In this document: piece after piece, positions 49,026-56,931 of the stretch
How positions within the stretch are numbered: the stretch's first letter is position 1
Layout: each line of letters starts with the position of its first letter
NCBI RefSeq assembly: GCF_014648035.1
Contig: NZ_BMQI01000007.1
Coordinates: 51,645-115,644, forward strand
Source: Shewanella algicola
GTDB lineage: Bacteria; Pseudomonadota; Gammaproteobacteria; Enterobacterales; Shewanellaceae
Reading direction: 5' to 3'
DNA: 64,000 bases
The notes under the pieces: model-generated
What the model saw: only the letters and a program-made list of their open reading frames with translations
Databases searched by the model: none
Told to the model about the DNA's origin: nothing
Made by a program: the position numbers and the translations under genes

Positions 49026-49814
49026 ATGACTAGAACATGTCACGAAGTTGATTACGAAATTATTGGTTCAAGTATGCAATTAGTTGAAATTGAACTCGAT
49101 CCACATGAAGCTGTGGTCGCCGAAGCTGGAGCCATGACATACCTAGAAGAAGACATCGCTTTTGAAGCTAAAATGGGTGATGGTTCTGAACCTGAATCAG
49201 GCTTTTTTGGTAAATTGTGGGGCGCAGGTAAGCGAGCAATTTCCGGTGAGGGGATTTTTATGACTCACTTTACCAACGAGGGTGGCCGTAAACGTAAAGT
49301 CGCATTTTCAGCCCCTTTCCCTGGCACTGTTTTAGCTATTGATCTTGCTGAGCATAATGGTGAACTGATTTGCCAGAAAGACAGTTTTTTAGCTGCAGCG
49401 CTGGGGACTCAAGTCACGATGAAGTTTAATAAACGCCTTGGTGTGGGATTCTTTGGCGGTGAAGGCTTTATTTTACAAAGTCTTAAAGGCGACGGCATGG
49501 CATTTGTGCATGCAGGCGGCACCTTAATTAAAAAAGAATTACGCGGTGAAACCTTACGGGTTGATACCGGTTGTTTAGTGGGTTTTACCCCAGGCATTGA
49601 TTATGATATTCAGCGTGCTGGCTCACTTAAATCGATGGTGTTTGGTGGTGAGGGCTTATTCCTCGCGACACTGCAAGGTCATGGCACTGTGTGGCTGCAA
49701 AGCCTACCGTTTTCACGTATGGCTGACCGTATTATTGCCCATGCACCTTCAACAGGTGGTAAAGATCAAGGTGAGGGTTCTGTGCTAGGTGGCATTGGAC
49801 GAATGATTAATTAA
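49026..49814 (+). CDS. TIGR00266 / AIM24 family protein
   Basis: 262 residues, all-beta protein with repeated glycine-rich strands ([27 protein letters not shown]). This is the TIGR00266/DUF124 pattern, with a mitochondrial relative in AIM24. Biochemical role is not known. Strong AAGGAG ribosome binding site. Two copies of CTTGTTAAC at 48953-48961 and 48981-48989 lie in its upstream region. Confidence 0.88.
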   Translation: MTRTCHEVDYEIIGSSMQLVEIELDPHEAVVAEAGAMTYLEEDIAFEAKMGDGSEPESGFFGKLWGAGKRAISGEGIFMTHFTNEGGRKRKVAFSAPFPGTVLAIDLAEHNGELICQKDSFLAAALGTQVTMKFNKRLGVGFFGGEGFILQSLKGDGMAFVHAGGTLIKKELRGETLRVDTGCLVGFTPGIDYDIQRAGSLKSMVFGGEGLFLATLQGHGTVWLQSLPFSRMADRIIAHAPSTGGKDQGEGSVLGGIGRMIN

Positions 49815-49837
49815 CGTTTCATTTTATCTGTTCATTT

Positions 49838-49869
49838 AAAAAGGGTGACTGAATTCAGTTACCCTTTTT
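49838..49869. terminator. Terminator between AIM24-like and EVE genes
   Basis: 14-bp stem with one G-T wobble around an AATT loop, A-tract on the left and T-tract on the right, between convergent genes. Confidence 0.9.
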
Positions 49870-49879
49870 TGTACTTAAA

Positions 49880-50341
49880 TCAATGGCCTAACGCAACAAT
49901 ATGAGTAAACTCATCGGCTGTGACAGGTTGAACGCTTAACCGTGCACCTTTGGTAACCAATATCATGTCTTGTAAAGCAGGGTCACTTTTGAGTTGCTTT
50001 AAAGTGACTAGTTGATTCAGTTTTACAGTAAATTGGATATCCACTTGCCACCATCGCGGTTTGCCTGGATCTGTCTTAGGGTCAAAGTAACGAGATTGCG
50101 GCTCAAATGCACTTTCATCAAGTTTAGGCTGGCTAACAACAGTGGCAATACCTACAACACCTGGCACTTTGCAGCTTGAATGATAAAACAACACTTGATC
50201 ACCAAGGCTGATTTGATCGCGAATAAAATTATGTGCTTGATAATTTCGTATGCCTTGCCAAGCCATTGTATTATTTGGACTGTTATGTAAATCATCAATA
50301 CTGATGTCATCAGGTTCTGACTTCATTAACCAATATTTCAT
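49880..50341 (-). CDS. EVE-domain (PUA-like) protein
   Basis: 153 residues starting M-K-Y-W-L-M-K-S-E-P-D, the EVE-domain signature, with W-Q-G-I-R-N-Y-Q-A and W-W-Q-V-D. EVE proteins have a PUA-like fold thought to bind modified bases in nucleic acids. Often beside defence genes elsewhere, but here its neighbours are housekeeping genes. AAAGAG ribosome binding site. Confidence 0.9.
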   Translation of the reverse strand: MKYWLMKSEPDDISIDDLHNSPNNTMAWQGIRNYQAHNFIRDQISLGDQVLFYHSSCKVPGVVGIATVVSQPKLDESAFEPQSRYFDPKTDPGKPRWWQVDIQFTVKLNQLVTLKQLKSDPALQDMILVTKGARLSVQPVTADEFTHIVALGH

Positions 50342-50392
50342 GCATTACTCTTTATATTTATTATTGGGTATATATTAACATCCACGAAGCAA

Positions 50393-50421
50393 AAAGCCGA
50401 CAACATGCTGCTATCGGCTTT
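50393..50421. terminator. Hairpin between EVE and YccF genes
   Basis: AAAGCCGA at 50393-50400 pairs with TCGGCTTT at 50414-50421 across a 13-nt loop, with T residues on the minus strand after it. It fits as a terminator for the yccF-like gene. Confidence 0.55.
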
Positions 50422-50436
50422 AAGGTAAGAGGTTGT

Positions 50437-50847
50437 TTACACTGGTTTGGTTACGACTGTTTGACCAATTGGCGTTAAACTTAACAGTGCTAACTTAATG
50501 TGCTGTATCGCAAAAGGGATACCAATAATCGTTACAAAGCAGGCCAGTGCATGGGCTAAATGACCAATCGCCAACCAAATGCCAAAGAATAAAAACCAAA
50601 TAACATTACCGATTAAGCCTAAGCTACCAGTGCCAAGATCTTCATGGCCGGTTAAATGTTTGCGGTTAACGCTTTCTTGTCCAAATGGCCAAAATGCCAT
50701 TTCACCAATGACAAAACACGCGCGACCAAATGGGATACCGACAATACTGATAAAGCATAAGAGTCCGGCAAGCCACCAGGCTAAGCCCATCACAAAACCG
50801 CCTAAAACAAACCAAGCAATATTAAACAGTAAACGTAAAAGTGACAT
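50437..50847 (-). CDS. yccF: YccF-domain inner-membrane protein
   Basis: 136 residues with two repeated halves, each with a hydrophobic segment followed by G-I-P-F-G-R / G-I-P-F-A-I and F-G-I-W-L-A. The double YccF (DUF307) pattern with N-I-A-W-F-V-L-G-G at the start is clear. The function is unknown. RBS AGGAATAACA. Confidence 0.88.
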   Translation of the reverse strand: MSLLRLLFNIAWFVLGGFVMGLAWWLAGLLCFISIVGIPFGRACFVIGEMAFWPFGQESVNRKHLTGHEDLGTGSLGLIGNVIWFLFFGIWLAIGHLAHALACFVTIIGIPFAIQHIKLALLSLTPIGQTVVTKPV

Positions 50848-51068
50848 TGTTATTCCTTATTGAAACCTAAAAATACAAAACGGGTACTGAACTTATTTAA
50901 GTTTAACTAAGCGAGATTCATGCCAAACTTGCAACTAGTTGATTATATGGCTTTTAAAGTGCTTTCAAGCATGAGGTAATAACGCGCGTTAGTGAAATAA
51001 CTAAATCAATCGGTGAGTTTTATCATTTATTAGCTAAAATACTCATATCAAGTATTTAGAGATCGCCA

Positions 51069-52031
51069 ATGTTTGCTATAAGCCCTGTACAGCCAATGCT
51101 ATTTGAGCAAAAAACTATCTTTGTCAAACGAGATGACTTATTACATCCTGACTTTAGCGGTAATAAAGCGCGTAAGTTTTATCATTTTTTGTCGCACGAT
51201 TATGATCATATTACTCAACTTGTCGCTTCGGGTTCTGCTCAGGCGAATTCGTTATATTCGATGTCAGTGCTGGCAAAGCAACAAGGTTGGCAATTTGATT
51301 ACTATGTTAGCCATATCAGCGATTTTATTCTCAAGCATCCAAATGGAAATTATGCAGCGGCCATTGCCAATGGCGCTAATATTATTGATGTCAGCCAACT
51401 TAACCAAGGCCATCAATATCAACAGATGCATTTAGATGACGTAGTACAACATATTATTGCATCAGATTACGATAACGAAAAGTCATTGTTACACATCCCT
51501 GAGGGAGGACGCTGCGAGTATGCTGAATCTGGTGTCGGCATATTAGCGACAGAGATTATTGACTGGGTAAGATTACACAAGATCAACGCATTAAAAATAT
51601 TTTTACCCTCAGGAACCGGTACAACAGCAGCGTATTTAAATAAACAGATAATGCAGCAATTGGGCAGTAATAATATTAAAGGTCTCAATATTGAGGTACT
51701 AACCTGCAGTACGGTTGGTGGAGATGATTATTTACGGCAACAATTTTCGCAATTAATTACTCCAGCGTATTTTCCAACCATAGTGACTGACGGACGAAAA
51801 TACCATTTTGGCAAATTAACTCAGCGTTGTTTTGATATGTGGCAAACGGTTTGTCGCTCAGGGATTGAGTTTGAATTGTTGTACGATCCGGTTGGGTTTT
51901 TAGTATTAAAACATTATTTACAGCAACATCCGCAGTGGGACGGCGACATCTTGTATGTACATCAAGGTGGGGTTTTAGGTAATCAAACAATGCTACCTAG
52001 GTATCAGCGAAAATTTGGTCATACTGAGTAA
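51069..52031 (+). CDS. ACC deaminase / D-cysteine desulfhydrase family PLP enzyme
   Basis: 320 residues, tryptophan-synthase-beta-fold PLP protein. F-V-K-R-D-D-L-L-H-P-D-F-S-G-N-K-A-R-K holds the Schiff-base lysine. L-P-S-G-T-G-T-T-A-A binds the phosphate, and V-H-Q-G-G-V-L-G-N is the end motif. Members act on 1-aminocyclopropane-1-carboxylate or D-cysteine. The specific residues needed to tell them apart were not checked. Monocistronic. Confidence 0.85.
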   Translation: MFAISPVQPMLFEQKTIFVKRDDLLHPDFSGNKARKFYHFLSHDYDHITQLVASGSAQANSLYSMSVLAKQQGWQFDYYVSHISDFILKHPNGNYAAAIANGANIIDVSQLNQGHQYQQMHLDDVVQHIIASDYDNEKSLLHIPEGGRCEYAESGVGILATEIIDWVRLHKINALKIFLPSGTGTTAAYLNKQIMQQLGSNNIKGLNIEVLTCSTVGGDDYLRQQFSQLITPAYFPTIVTDGRKYHFGKLTQRCFDMWQTVCRSGIEFELLYDPVGFLVLKHYLQQHPQWDGDILYVHQGGVLGNQTMLPRYQRKFGHTE

Positions 52032-52110
52032 ATCAGCAAAACAGTTGACTGCTAACCTGGGAATAAAAGTTAACGTTAGAGTTAGTGAAGTGTAATAAGG
52101 GGAGGTTCAT

Positions 52111-52204
52111 TTTGCTCTGTTTTAATAAACATCGGTAAGTGAGAGGAGAATACCGAGAAATGAGTTTATTAAATAACAGAGCAAATGATTAACGCTAGGC
52201 GTTA
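52111..52204. repeat. Nested inverted repeats, candidate structured RNA
   Basis: TTTGCTCTGTT (52111-52121) pairs with 52175-52185. TTAATAAAC (52122-52130) pairs with 52164-52172 with only a 2-nt bulge, and CGGTA/TACCG (52133-52137 and 52151-52155) closes a 13-nt loop. A second hairpin TAACGC-TAG-GCGTTA follows at 52190-52204, six bases from the stop of the small gene on the minus strand. The left part of the gap carries nothing else clear. Confidence 0.7.
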
Positions 52205-52210
52205 GGAGTA

Positions 52211-52384
52211 TTACTTATTTGCAGTAATTAACCATTTCATGAAGTTTAATGCTTCAGTACGCTTTGAAAAGGTTTTCTTGTTTTTACCTTGGCTGTCAGT
52301 AAAAGCAATTGAATTTTTGTTTGACGAAATTGAGTTAACTGGAAAACTAACTGAAATTTCATGTCCATTAATGTTGTATGACAT
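52211..52384 (-). CDS. Orphan small protein
   Basis: 57 residues, M-S-Y-N-I-N-G-H-E at the start, with a lysine-rich middle (G-K-N-K-K-T-F-S-K-R) and a C-terminal helix A-L-N-F-M-K-W-L. An AAGGAG ribosome binding site eight bases before the ATG is strong support for a real gene. A GTG three codons upstream is possible. I do not recognise the family. It stands alone in a gene-poor kilobase with nested inverted repeats after it and a TTAACTT array upstream of it. Confidence 0.65.
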   Translation of the reverse strand: MSYNINGHEISVSFPVNSISSNKNSIAFTDSQGKNKKTFSKRTEALNFMKWLITANK

Positions 52385-52472
52385 ATGCCACACTCCTTAT
52401 TTTTGCTATTCACCCTTGGGTGAGTAAATTGTTCAATAAAATATCCTTGGCATTTTTTAGTGGTGCAAAAGA

Positions 52473-52621
52473 TTAACTTGTCGAGATTTAACTTAACCTA
52501 TTCTGAACTCACTAATCAAGTGTTGTTATATAAATAGTTGATTAGCATCAGTTTAACTTGTGATCACAATGAATGATCTGGTTTAACTTGCCAACTAAAA
52601 TATTACGTTTTCACTTAACTT
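52473..52621. repeat. Array of five TTAACTT heptamers
   Basis: Copies start at 52473, 52488, 52553, 52583 and 52615, all on the plus strand. Copies three and four are identical over GTTTAACTTG and lie 30 bp apart. Possible binding sites for one regulator. Confidence 0.5.
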
Positions 52622-52971
52622 AGTCAGTTGAACATAATTATATGACAATAACATGACCATAAAAGTTTGTTTTTTAAGTGCTACAAACATTGGCCGTTAG
52701 GGTCATTAAAAATGTACAGAAGCTTGTCTTGGGGTTACGAAGGAAGTTGAGCAGACTTTCAGGTAGGTACCAAAATTAACAAGATTTTTAAATCTGTATG
52801 GATTCTATACTCACTTTTCTTTTTTAGCAACACCGTTTTTGCTAAAAAAGACAAAAGATAATCAAATTGTTTGTAAAAACGGCTGTTGACACCTTTAATT
52901 CTTGGTAAGATTTTGAAAATATTGGTTTTTAAATAACCATAAGTTTTCTAATATTCCTACGTTTAGTTTAT

Positions 52972-53003
52972 AGAATTACGATAACCGTGGTTATCGTAAT
53001 TCT
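52972..53003 (-). terminator. 15-bp perfect palindromic hairpin after chrR
   Basis: Arms AGAATTACGATAACC (52972-52986) and its exact complement (52989-53003) with a 2-bp centre, 21 bp after the chrR stop. The U-tract is weak, so it could be a terminator or a protein site. Confidence 0.5.
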
Positions 53004-53024
53004 TAAAATAGTGAATGAACTTAA

Positions 53025-53702
53025 TTAATACAGTAAATCACCTATAGGGTTAAGCAGCTTACTGAACCCTTTAGTAAAGTACAGTGGCGCATCAACGATG
53101 GTATAACATAAGCAACCTTCGGTAGTTTTAGGTGAATGTTGATGTGCTTGATCAAGCAGCATAAAATCACCAGGCTTGTATGTGTTATAGCAATCGCTAA
53201 ATTCGCCCGCTAATAATAAGGTTAACTCAGCCCCTTTATGGGTGTGCTCTGGTATTTCGCCATTGGCTGCAATGTGCAGTAAACTTGCTCTTGCCTGTGG
53301 TTCACCAGTGTCTAAACGTAAACGACTCACTTTACCTATGCCTTGCCATGAAGCATTTATTTGCTTTCTAAAAACTCGTGGCAATGCGTATTGCTCACCT
53401 TTAATGGTGACTGTGTTGTCAACTACCTGTGGTTGTGGGGTCGGCTCAGTGTCTAAATTGTCTAATGTTGATGACATAAATTGGTCTAAAAGGCCACTTA
53501 AACCAGCGTCATCAAATTGTTCTGCTACCGTTTGTTGTTGCTCAAACTCTTGCTCAGATAGGGCAATGGTCATTTGATTAAGTTGCTGCCGACAATGTGA
53601 GCATAATTCTGCATGAGCAGAAATGGCAATCGACATCGATAACGGTAATTCGCCTTTAGCATGGAGAGACAGCAAATGCTGATCAGGGTGGTAATTAATC
53701 AT
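53025..53702 (-). CDS. chrR: ChrR-family zinc anti-sigma factor
   Basis: 225 residues. The N-terminal anti-sigma domain has the zinc motif H-A-E-L-C-S-H-C. The C-terminal cupin domain has P-E-H-T-H-K-G-A-E-L-T and L-D-Q-A-H-Q-H. In Rhodobacter the pair RpoE-ChrR responds to singlet oxygen, with ChrR holding the sigma factor until the cupin domain senses the stress. GGAG ribosome binding site. It overlaps the sigma gene by eight bases. Confidence 0.92.
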   Translation of the reverse strand: MINYHPDQHLLSLHAKGELPLSMSIAISAHAELCSHCRQQLNQMTIALSEQEFEQQQTVAEQFDDAGLSGLLDQFMSSTLDNLDTEPTPQPQVVDNTVTIKGEQYALPRVFRKQINASWQGIGKVSRLRLDTGEPQARASLLHIAANGEIPEHTHKGAELTLLLAGEFSDCYNTYKPGDFMLLDQAHQHSPKTTEGCLCYTIVDAPLYFTKGFSKLLNPIGDLLY

Positions 53703-54357
53703 AATGTTTCTCCATAAAGCTTTTTAACTTTTCTAGCCCGAGTCTAAGTCGAGATTTAACGGTACCAATAGGTATATTGAGTTTGTCTGCAAGTTCTTGT
53801 TGTGTCAGCTCCTGCATGTAAATCCCCTGTACGACCTGACGTTGCAATGGCGGAAGATCTTCAACATGTTGCAGTAAATTGGCTGATAATAAAAAATCTT
53901 CTTCGTTGTTTTCAGCGTCATCAGACTCAAATAAAGGCCAGATATCGTCGCCGAATGCATCTTCACGGTTGTGTTGTACTTTGCGCAGCATGTCAAAGCA
54001 TTGGTTACGCATGATGGTGAACACCCAAGTACTCACAGCTGCTTTGTCAGCATTGTATAAGTGCGCTTTAGTCCATACTCGCGCCATGGTTTCTTGAACT
54101 AGGTCCATGGCTAAGCCTTGCTGACTCAGACGTTGTACTCCAAATGAGTTTATTTTGGGGGCAAAATGAGAAAACAGGCTTGCAAAAGACCGTTTACACC
54201 GATTATTAGCCACTTGCATCATTAAGTGAGCAAGTTCATCTGCCATTGGATTGGGTTCGTCTGATTTCATAGCACCACTTCGTTGATTGGACGATCTTGC
54301 GATAAGATTTCCTTTATCATAACGAGTTTGTGCGCTTTGTGATTGAACATTTTCCAT
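53695..54357 (-). CDS. ECF sigma factor, RpoE/ChrR-type (singlet oxygen response)
   Basis: 220 residues with region 2 (D-L-V-Q-E-T-M-A-R-V-W to T-I-M-R-N-Q-C-F-D-M-L) and region 4 (L-T-Q-Q-E-L-A-D-K-L-N-I-P-I-G-T-V-K-S-R). The partner chrR overlaps its end. The start at 54357 has a GAGTGA site, but internal ATGs at 54270 and 54246 give lengths nearer to other ECF factors, so the true N-terminus is unsettled. A promoter with TGATCC, 16 bp and CGTATG lies about 110 bp upstream and probably is its own target. Confidence 0.9.
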   Translation of the reverse strand: MENVQSQSAQTRYDKGNLIARSSNQRSGAMKSDEPNPMADELAHLMMQVANNRCKRSFASLFSHFAPKINSFGVQRLSQQGLAMDLVQETMARVWTKAHLYNADKAAVSTWVFTIMRNQCFDMLRKVQHNREDAFGDDIWPLFESDDAENNEEDFLLSANLLQHVEDLPPLQRQVVQGIYMQELTQQELADKLNIPIGTVKSRLRLGLEKLKSFMEKHYD

Positions 54358-54463
54358 TTTTTTCACTCGCATCCAGTAAAAACACAATTGAATAGGTCAC
54401 TTTTGCCTTTTTGCAGGGCCAAATTAGAGTTTGCAAAAGGGTGTTGTTTATTCACTAATAACT

Positions 54464-54491
54464 CATACGCAAGGTGAAGATAAACGGATCA
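54464..54491 (-). promoter_or_regulatory. Candidate ECF promoter upstream of sigma gene
   Basis: On the minus strand TGATCC (54491-54486) and CGTATG (54469-54464) are separated by exactly 16 bp. TGATCC is the -35 core I associate with RpoE/ChrR-type promoters. Autoregulation would be expected. Confidence 0.6.
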
Positions 54492-54501
54492 TATTCGGGT
54501 G

Positions 54502-55092
54502 TTATTTTATAATGTCGAATAAAAACGATTTAGCTAACAAATGGTCGTGACTATTAATACATTGATACTTTTCTTTGGCACTTAAAGGGATAACTTCTAA
54601 CCAACGCTGACACACCCAAGCAATATCATTAAAGTTATCTTCAGAATAATGAGCTAAGTGTTGCGGGTACTGCTGCAGTAGTTGTTTAAGTGTTTTGCTT
54701 AAAAACTGATCCTTCTTGCGCTCTAATGGCTTAATGTGTGGTTGAACTACTTGAGCTTCAATGAGATCGCTCGGCCAACTGTCTATTAATGTCACGTCGG
54801 CACGTTTTAAGCCATCATGTTCAACATCGATTTTGTTAATCGAAAAGGTTTGCTTGCCTTGAACACTAATCCCTAACAGACCATCATCGAGCGTTTCAAA
54901 ATCGATTATCTCGGTTAGCGTACCAATAGGTAAAATGGTTTTTTTGTCATCAGCAAGCATACATAACCCAAAGCCTTGTCCACTTTTGAGTGATTCAGAC
55001 ACTAAGCGTTTGTATCTAGATTCAAAAATACGTAATTGCGTGTACCCTTGCGGGAGCAAGCAAATAGGTAATGGGAAAATTGGAATTATCAT
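54502..55092 (-). CDS. LON substrate-binding-domain protein
   Basis: 196 residues beginning I-I-P-I-F-P-L-P-I-C-L-L-P-Q-G, the start of the Lon N-terminal (LON/PUA-like) domain. No protease or ATPase domain follows. Family members (COG2802) have no proven role. It is 53 bp after the lipocalin gene, on the same strand, likely one message, and lies directly upstream of the ECF operon. Confidence 0.88.
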   Translation of the reverse strand: MIIPIFPLPICLLPQGYTQLRIFESRYKRLVSESLKSGQGFGLCMLADDKKTILPIGTLTEIIDFETLDDGLLGISVQGKQTFSINKIDVEHDGLKRADVTLIDSWPSDLIEAQVVQPHIKPLERKKDQFLSKTLKQLLQQYPQHLAHYSEDNFNDIAWVCQRWLEVIPLSAKEKYQCINSHDHLLAKSFLFDIIK

Positions 55093-55145
55093 TACAGCCT
55101 CTGGATCAAATAACAGTGCATCTGACCTATTGTACGAGTTGCATG

Positions 55146-55700
55146 CTATTGTTGATCACCTTGTTGCACCCAAATGAGCTTATCTTCACTTATTGATAAG
55201 GCTGCAAGCTTGTTGATAAACCGTTGTTTGATTGCTGGGGCTAATCTTGGGCTGCGCGACAAAATCCAGGCATATTGATTATTAGGTCCAATCACTAATG
55301 AGTTTGTGTACTGACCTTGACTATTTTGTTCAATATCATGAATTTGATAAGCGCCGTAAAAAGGCCCAAAGAAAGACACTTTGAGTAAACCTTTATTGTC
55401 TCCATCAATAAAGTAGGCTTTGCCTTCTGCTTGGTCCCATTGCTGTTCGTCTTGTTTAAATCCTTTGTTAATCACCACCACTTTGTCACCGTCAATGCTG
55501 TATTGCGCGGTCACATTGGTCATTCCCCGCTCAAATGAATGATCTAGGCGGGCGATTTCATACCAGGTGCCCAGATATTGCTGTAGTTCAAACGGTTTGA
55601 CGACATCTACAGGTTCATCGATGATCGTGCAGGCTGATAGCCCAAGTAACGAAAATCCGAGCAATGGTAAGGCGACGAGATGATGTAATGACTTTTTCAT
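55146..55700 (-). CDS. blc: Bacterial lipocalin (Blc-like) lipoprotein
   Basis: 184 residues. The lipobox is L-S-A-C with C24, followed by the lipocalin motif G-T-W-Y-E-I-A-R and F-G-P-F-Y-G-A-Y, ending in S-R-S-P-R-L. Outer-membrane lipocalin binding lysophospholipids or fatty acids. A GGAG ribosome binding site is six bases before ATG 55700. The upstream promoter matches that of the ECF sigma gene. Confidence 0.93.
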   Translation of the reverse strand: MKKSLHHLVALPLLGFSLLGLSACTIIDEPVDVVKPFELQQYLGTWYEIARLDHSFERGMTNVTAQYSIDGDKVVVINKGFKQDEQQWDQAEGKAYFIDGDNKGLLKVSFFGPFYGAYQIHDIEQNSQGQYTNSLVIGPNNQYAWILSRSPRLAPAIKQRFINKLAALSISEDKLIWVQQGDQQ

Positions 55701-55741
55701 GGTTAACTCCGTTTGATACAACAATACCTTTTAGCGTCGAC

Positions 55742-55769
55742 TATACGACTTAATGGGTTGGTTTGATCT
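55742..55769 (-). promoter_or_regulatory. Candidate ECF promoter upstream of lipocalin gene
   Basis: On the minus strand AGATCA (55769-55764) and CGTATA (55747-55742) are 16 bp apart, the same spacing and GATC / CGTAT core as the sigma gene promoter. Predicted start lies some 35 bp upstream of the ATG. Confidence 0.55.
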
Positions 55770-55883
55770 GCAATTGACAGCTTTAATCTCATTTTGTCGG
55801 TTGTATCATGCTTACAAAGCCCTTTTAAAGTCGTTTTTTAGTATAATTAATTTGATTGTTATTTTAGTTAGGTGGATTGCTTC

Positions 55884-56828
55884 ATGAATAAAGTGCTCGA
55901 TACGGTAGACCAACGCACCCAATTAGTCGGTGAAAACCGTTTAGAACTGTTGTTATTTCGCATTAGTTCAACACAATTATTCGCGATCAATGTGTTTAAA
56001 GTTAAAGAAGTGGTGAAGCTACCAGCAATAAATATGTTGCCCGGCAGTAATCCAAAGATTTACGGTGTGGCTAATATCCGTGGTACATCCATTCCGGTTA
56101 TCAATTTACGCGAAGCGATTGGCTTTTCAAAAATGCCGATTACTGACGACAGTAACTTAATTATTACTGAGTACAATCGAAGTGTGCAGGCCTTTTTAGT
56201 CGGAAAAGTTGAGCATATTATCAATATGACCTGGAGTGATATTATGCCGCCGCCGAAAACCTCTGGGGCACATAATTACTTAACCGCCATCACCAAGGTT
56301 GAGCAAGAGGGGATAACGCATCTGGTGTCTATTATTGATGTCGAAAAAGTACTGGCAGAAATCATTGATTATGATGTGAGTTTGTCTGAAGGGGTGCTCG
56401 ATGAGAGTCTTGTGCCGAATATGCCAGGACGTAAAGTGTTAATCGTGGATGACTCATCAACCGCCCGCAAACAGGTACGCGACACATTAACACCTTTGGG
56501 TATTGATATCATTGAAGCTTCTGACGGATTACAAGCATTAAGGTTACTGCAATCTTGGGCTGATGACGGAAAACAAGTGGCCGATGAGTTGTTAATGATG
56601 ATAACCGATGCGGAAATGCCAGAAATGGATGGTTATAAGCTGACCGCTGAAGTACGCGCTGATCCGCGCATGACCTCGTTATTTATTACCTTAAATACGT
56701 CTTTAAGTGGCAGTTTTAATAAAGCCATGGTTGAAAAAGTAGGCTGTAACGAGTTCATTTCTAAGTTTCAACCTGACTTACTGGTGGGTGTAGTACAAGA
56801 CCGTTTACGCAGCCTGCTAGTACTATAA
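55884..56828 (+). CDS. cheV: Chemotaxis coupling protein CheV
   Basis: 314 residues. CheW-like domain at about residues 20-155 with K-V-K-E-V-V-K-L-P and N-I-R-G-T-S-I-P-V-I. A C-terminal receiver domain follows, with V-L-I-V-D-D-S-S and the phosphorylation aspartate in M-I-T-D-A-E-M-P-E-M-D-G. CheV couples receptors to CheA and may adapt through phosphorylation. The start at ATG 55884 has a TAGGTGG site, though a GTG at 55872 is also open. Isolated from other chemotaxis genes, as is common for CheV. Confidence 0.94.
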   Translation: MNKVLDTVDQRTQLVGENRLELLLFRISSTQLFAINVFKVKEVVKLPAINMLPGSNPKIYGVANIRGTSIPVINLREAIGFSKMPITDDSNLIITEYNRSVQAFLVGKVEHIINMTWSDIMPPPKTSGAHNYLTAITKVEQEGITHLVSIIDVEKVLAEIIDYDVSLSEGVLDESLVPNMPGRKVLIVDDSSTARKQVRDTLTPLGIDIIEASDGLQALRLLQSWADDGKQVADELLMMITDAEMPEMDGYKLTAEVRADPRMTSLFITLNTSLSGSFNKAMVEKVGCNEFISKFQPDLLVGVVQDRLRSLLVL

Positions 56829-56836
56829 AATAATAG

Positions 56837-56860
56837 TGAGTGCGGCAAATACCGCACTCA
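56837..56860 (+). terminator. Hairpin after cheV
   Basis: 9-bp perfect stem TGAGTGCGG / CCGCACTCA with a 6-nt loop, but no T-tract. A weak terminator at best. Confidence 0.4.
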
Positions 56861-56931
56861 GTCAATACCTCTAGAGTTAACGCGTCTCAATCACTCACCA
56901 ACCTGTGATAGCGAGCAATGTGACTTGCTTG

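Larger units (their letters stand above)
52385..53024. other. 640-bp gene-free regulatory-looking region
   Basis: No convincing gene. From left to right: the small gene's ribosome binding site region with palindrome TCACCCTTGGGTGA at 52410-52423, five same-direction TTAACTT heptamers at 52473-52621, a T-first hairpin at 52819-52850 (CTTTTTTAGCAA and complement, wrong polarity for a terminator on the plus strand), and a 15-bp perfect stem at 52972-53003 after chrR. AT-rich throughout. Confidence 0.6.

Noticed and set aside
52050..52206. Possible integron attC site after the small gene, with CTAAC and GTTAG at the outer ends
   Set aside because: The outer boxes do not match RYYYAAC / GTTRRRY, no internal L boxes are at the right spacing, and no integrase or other cassettes are in the window.
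55093..55110. TGATCC before the LON gene as a third ECF promoter
   Set aside because: It lies only about 10 bp from the start codon and no CGTAT follows at 16 bp.
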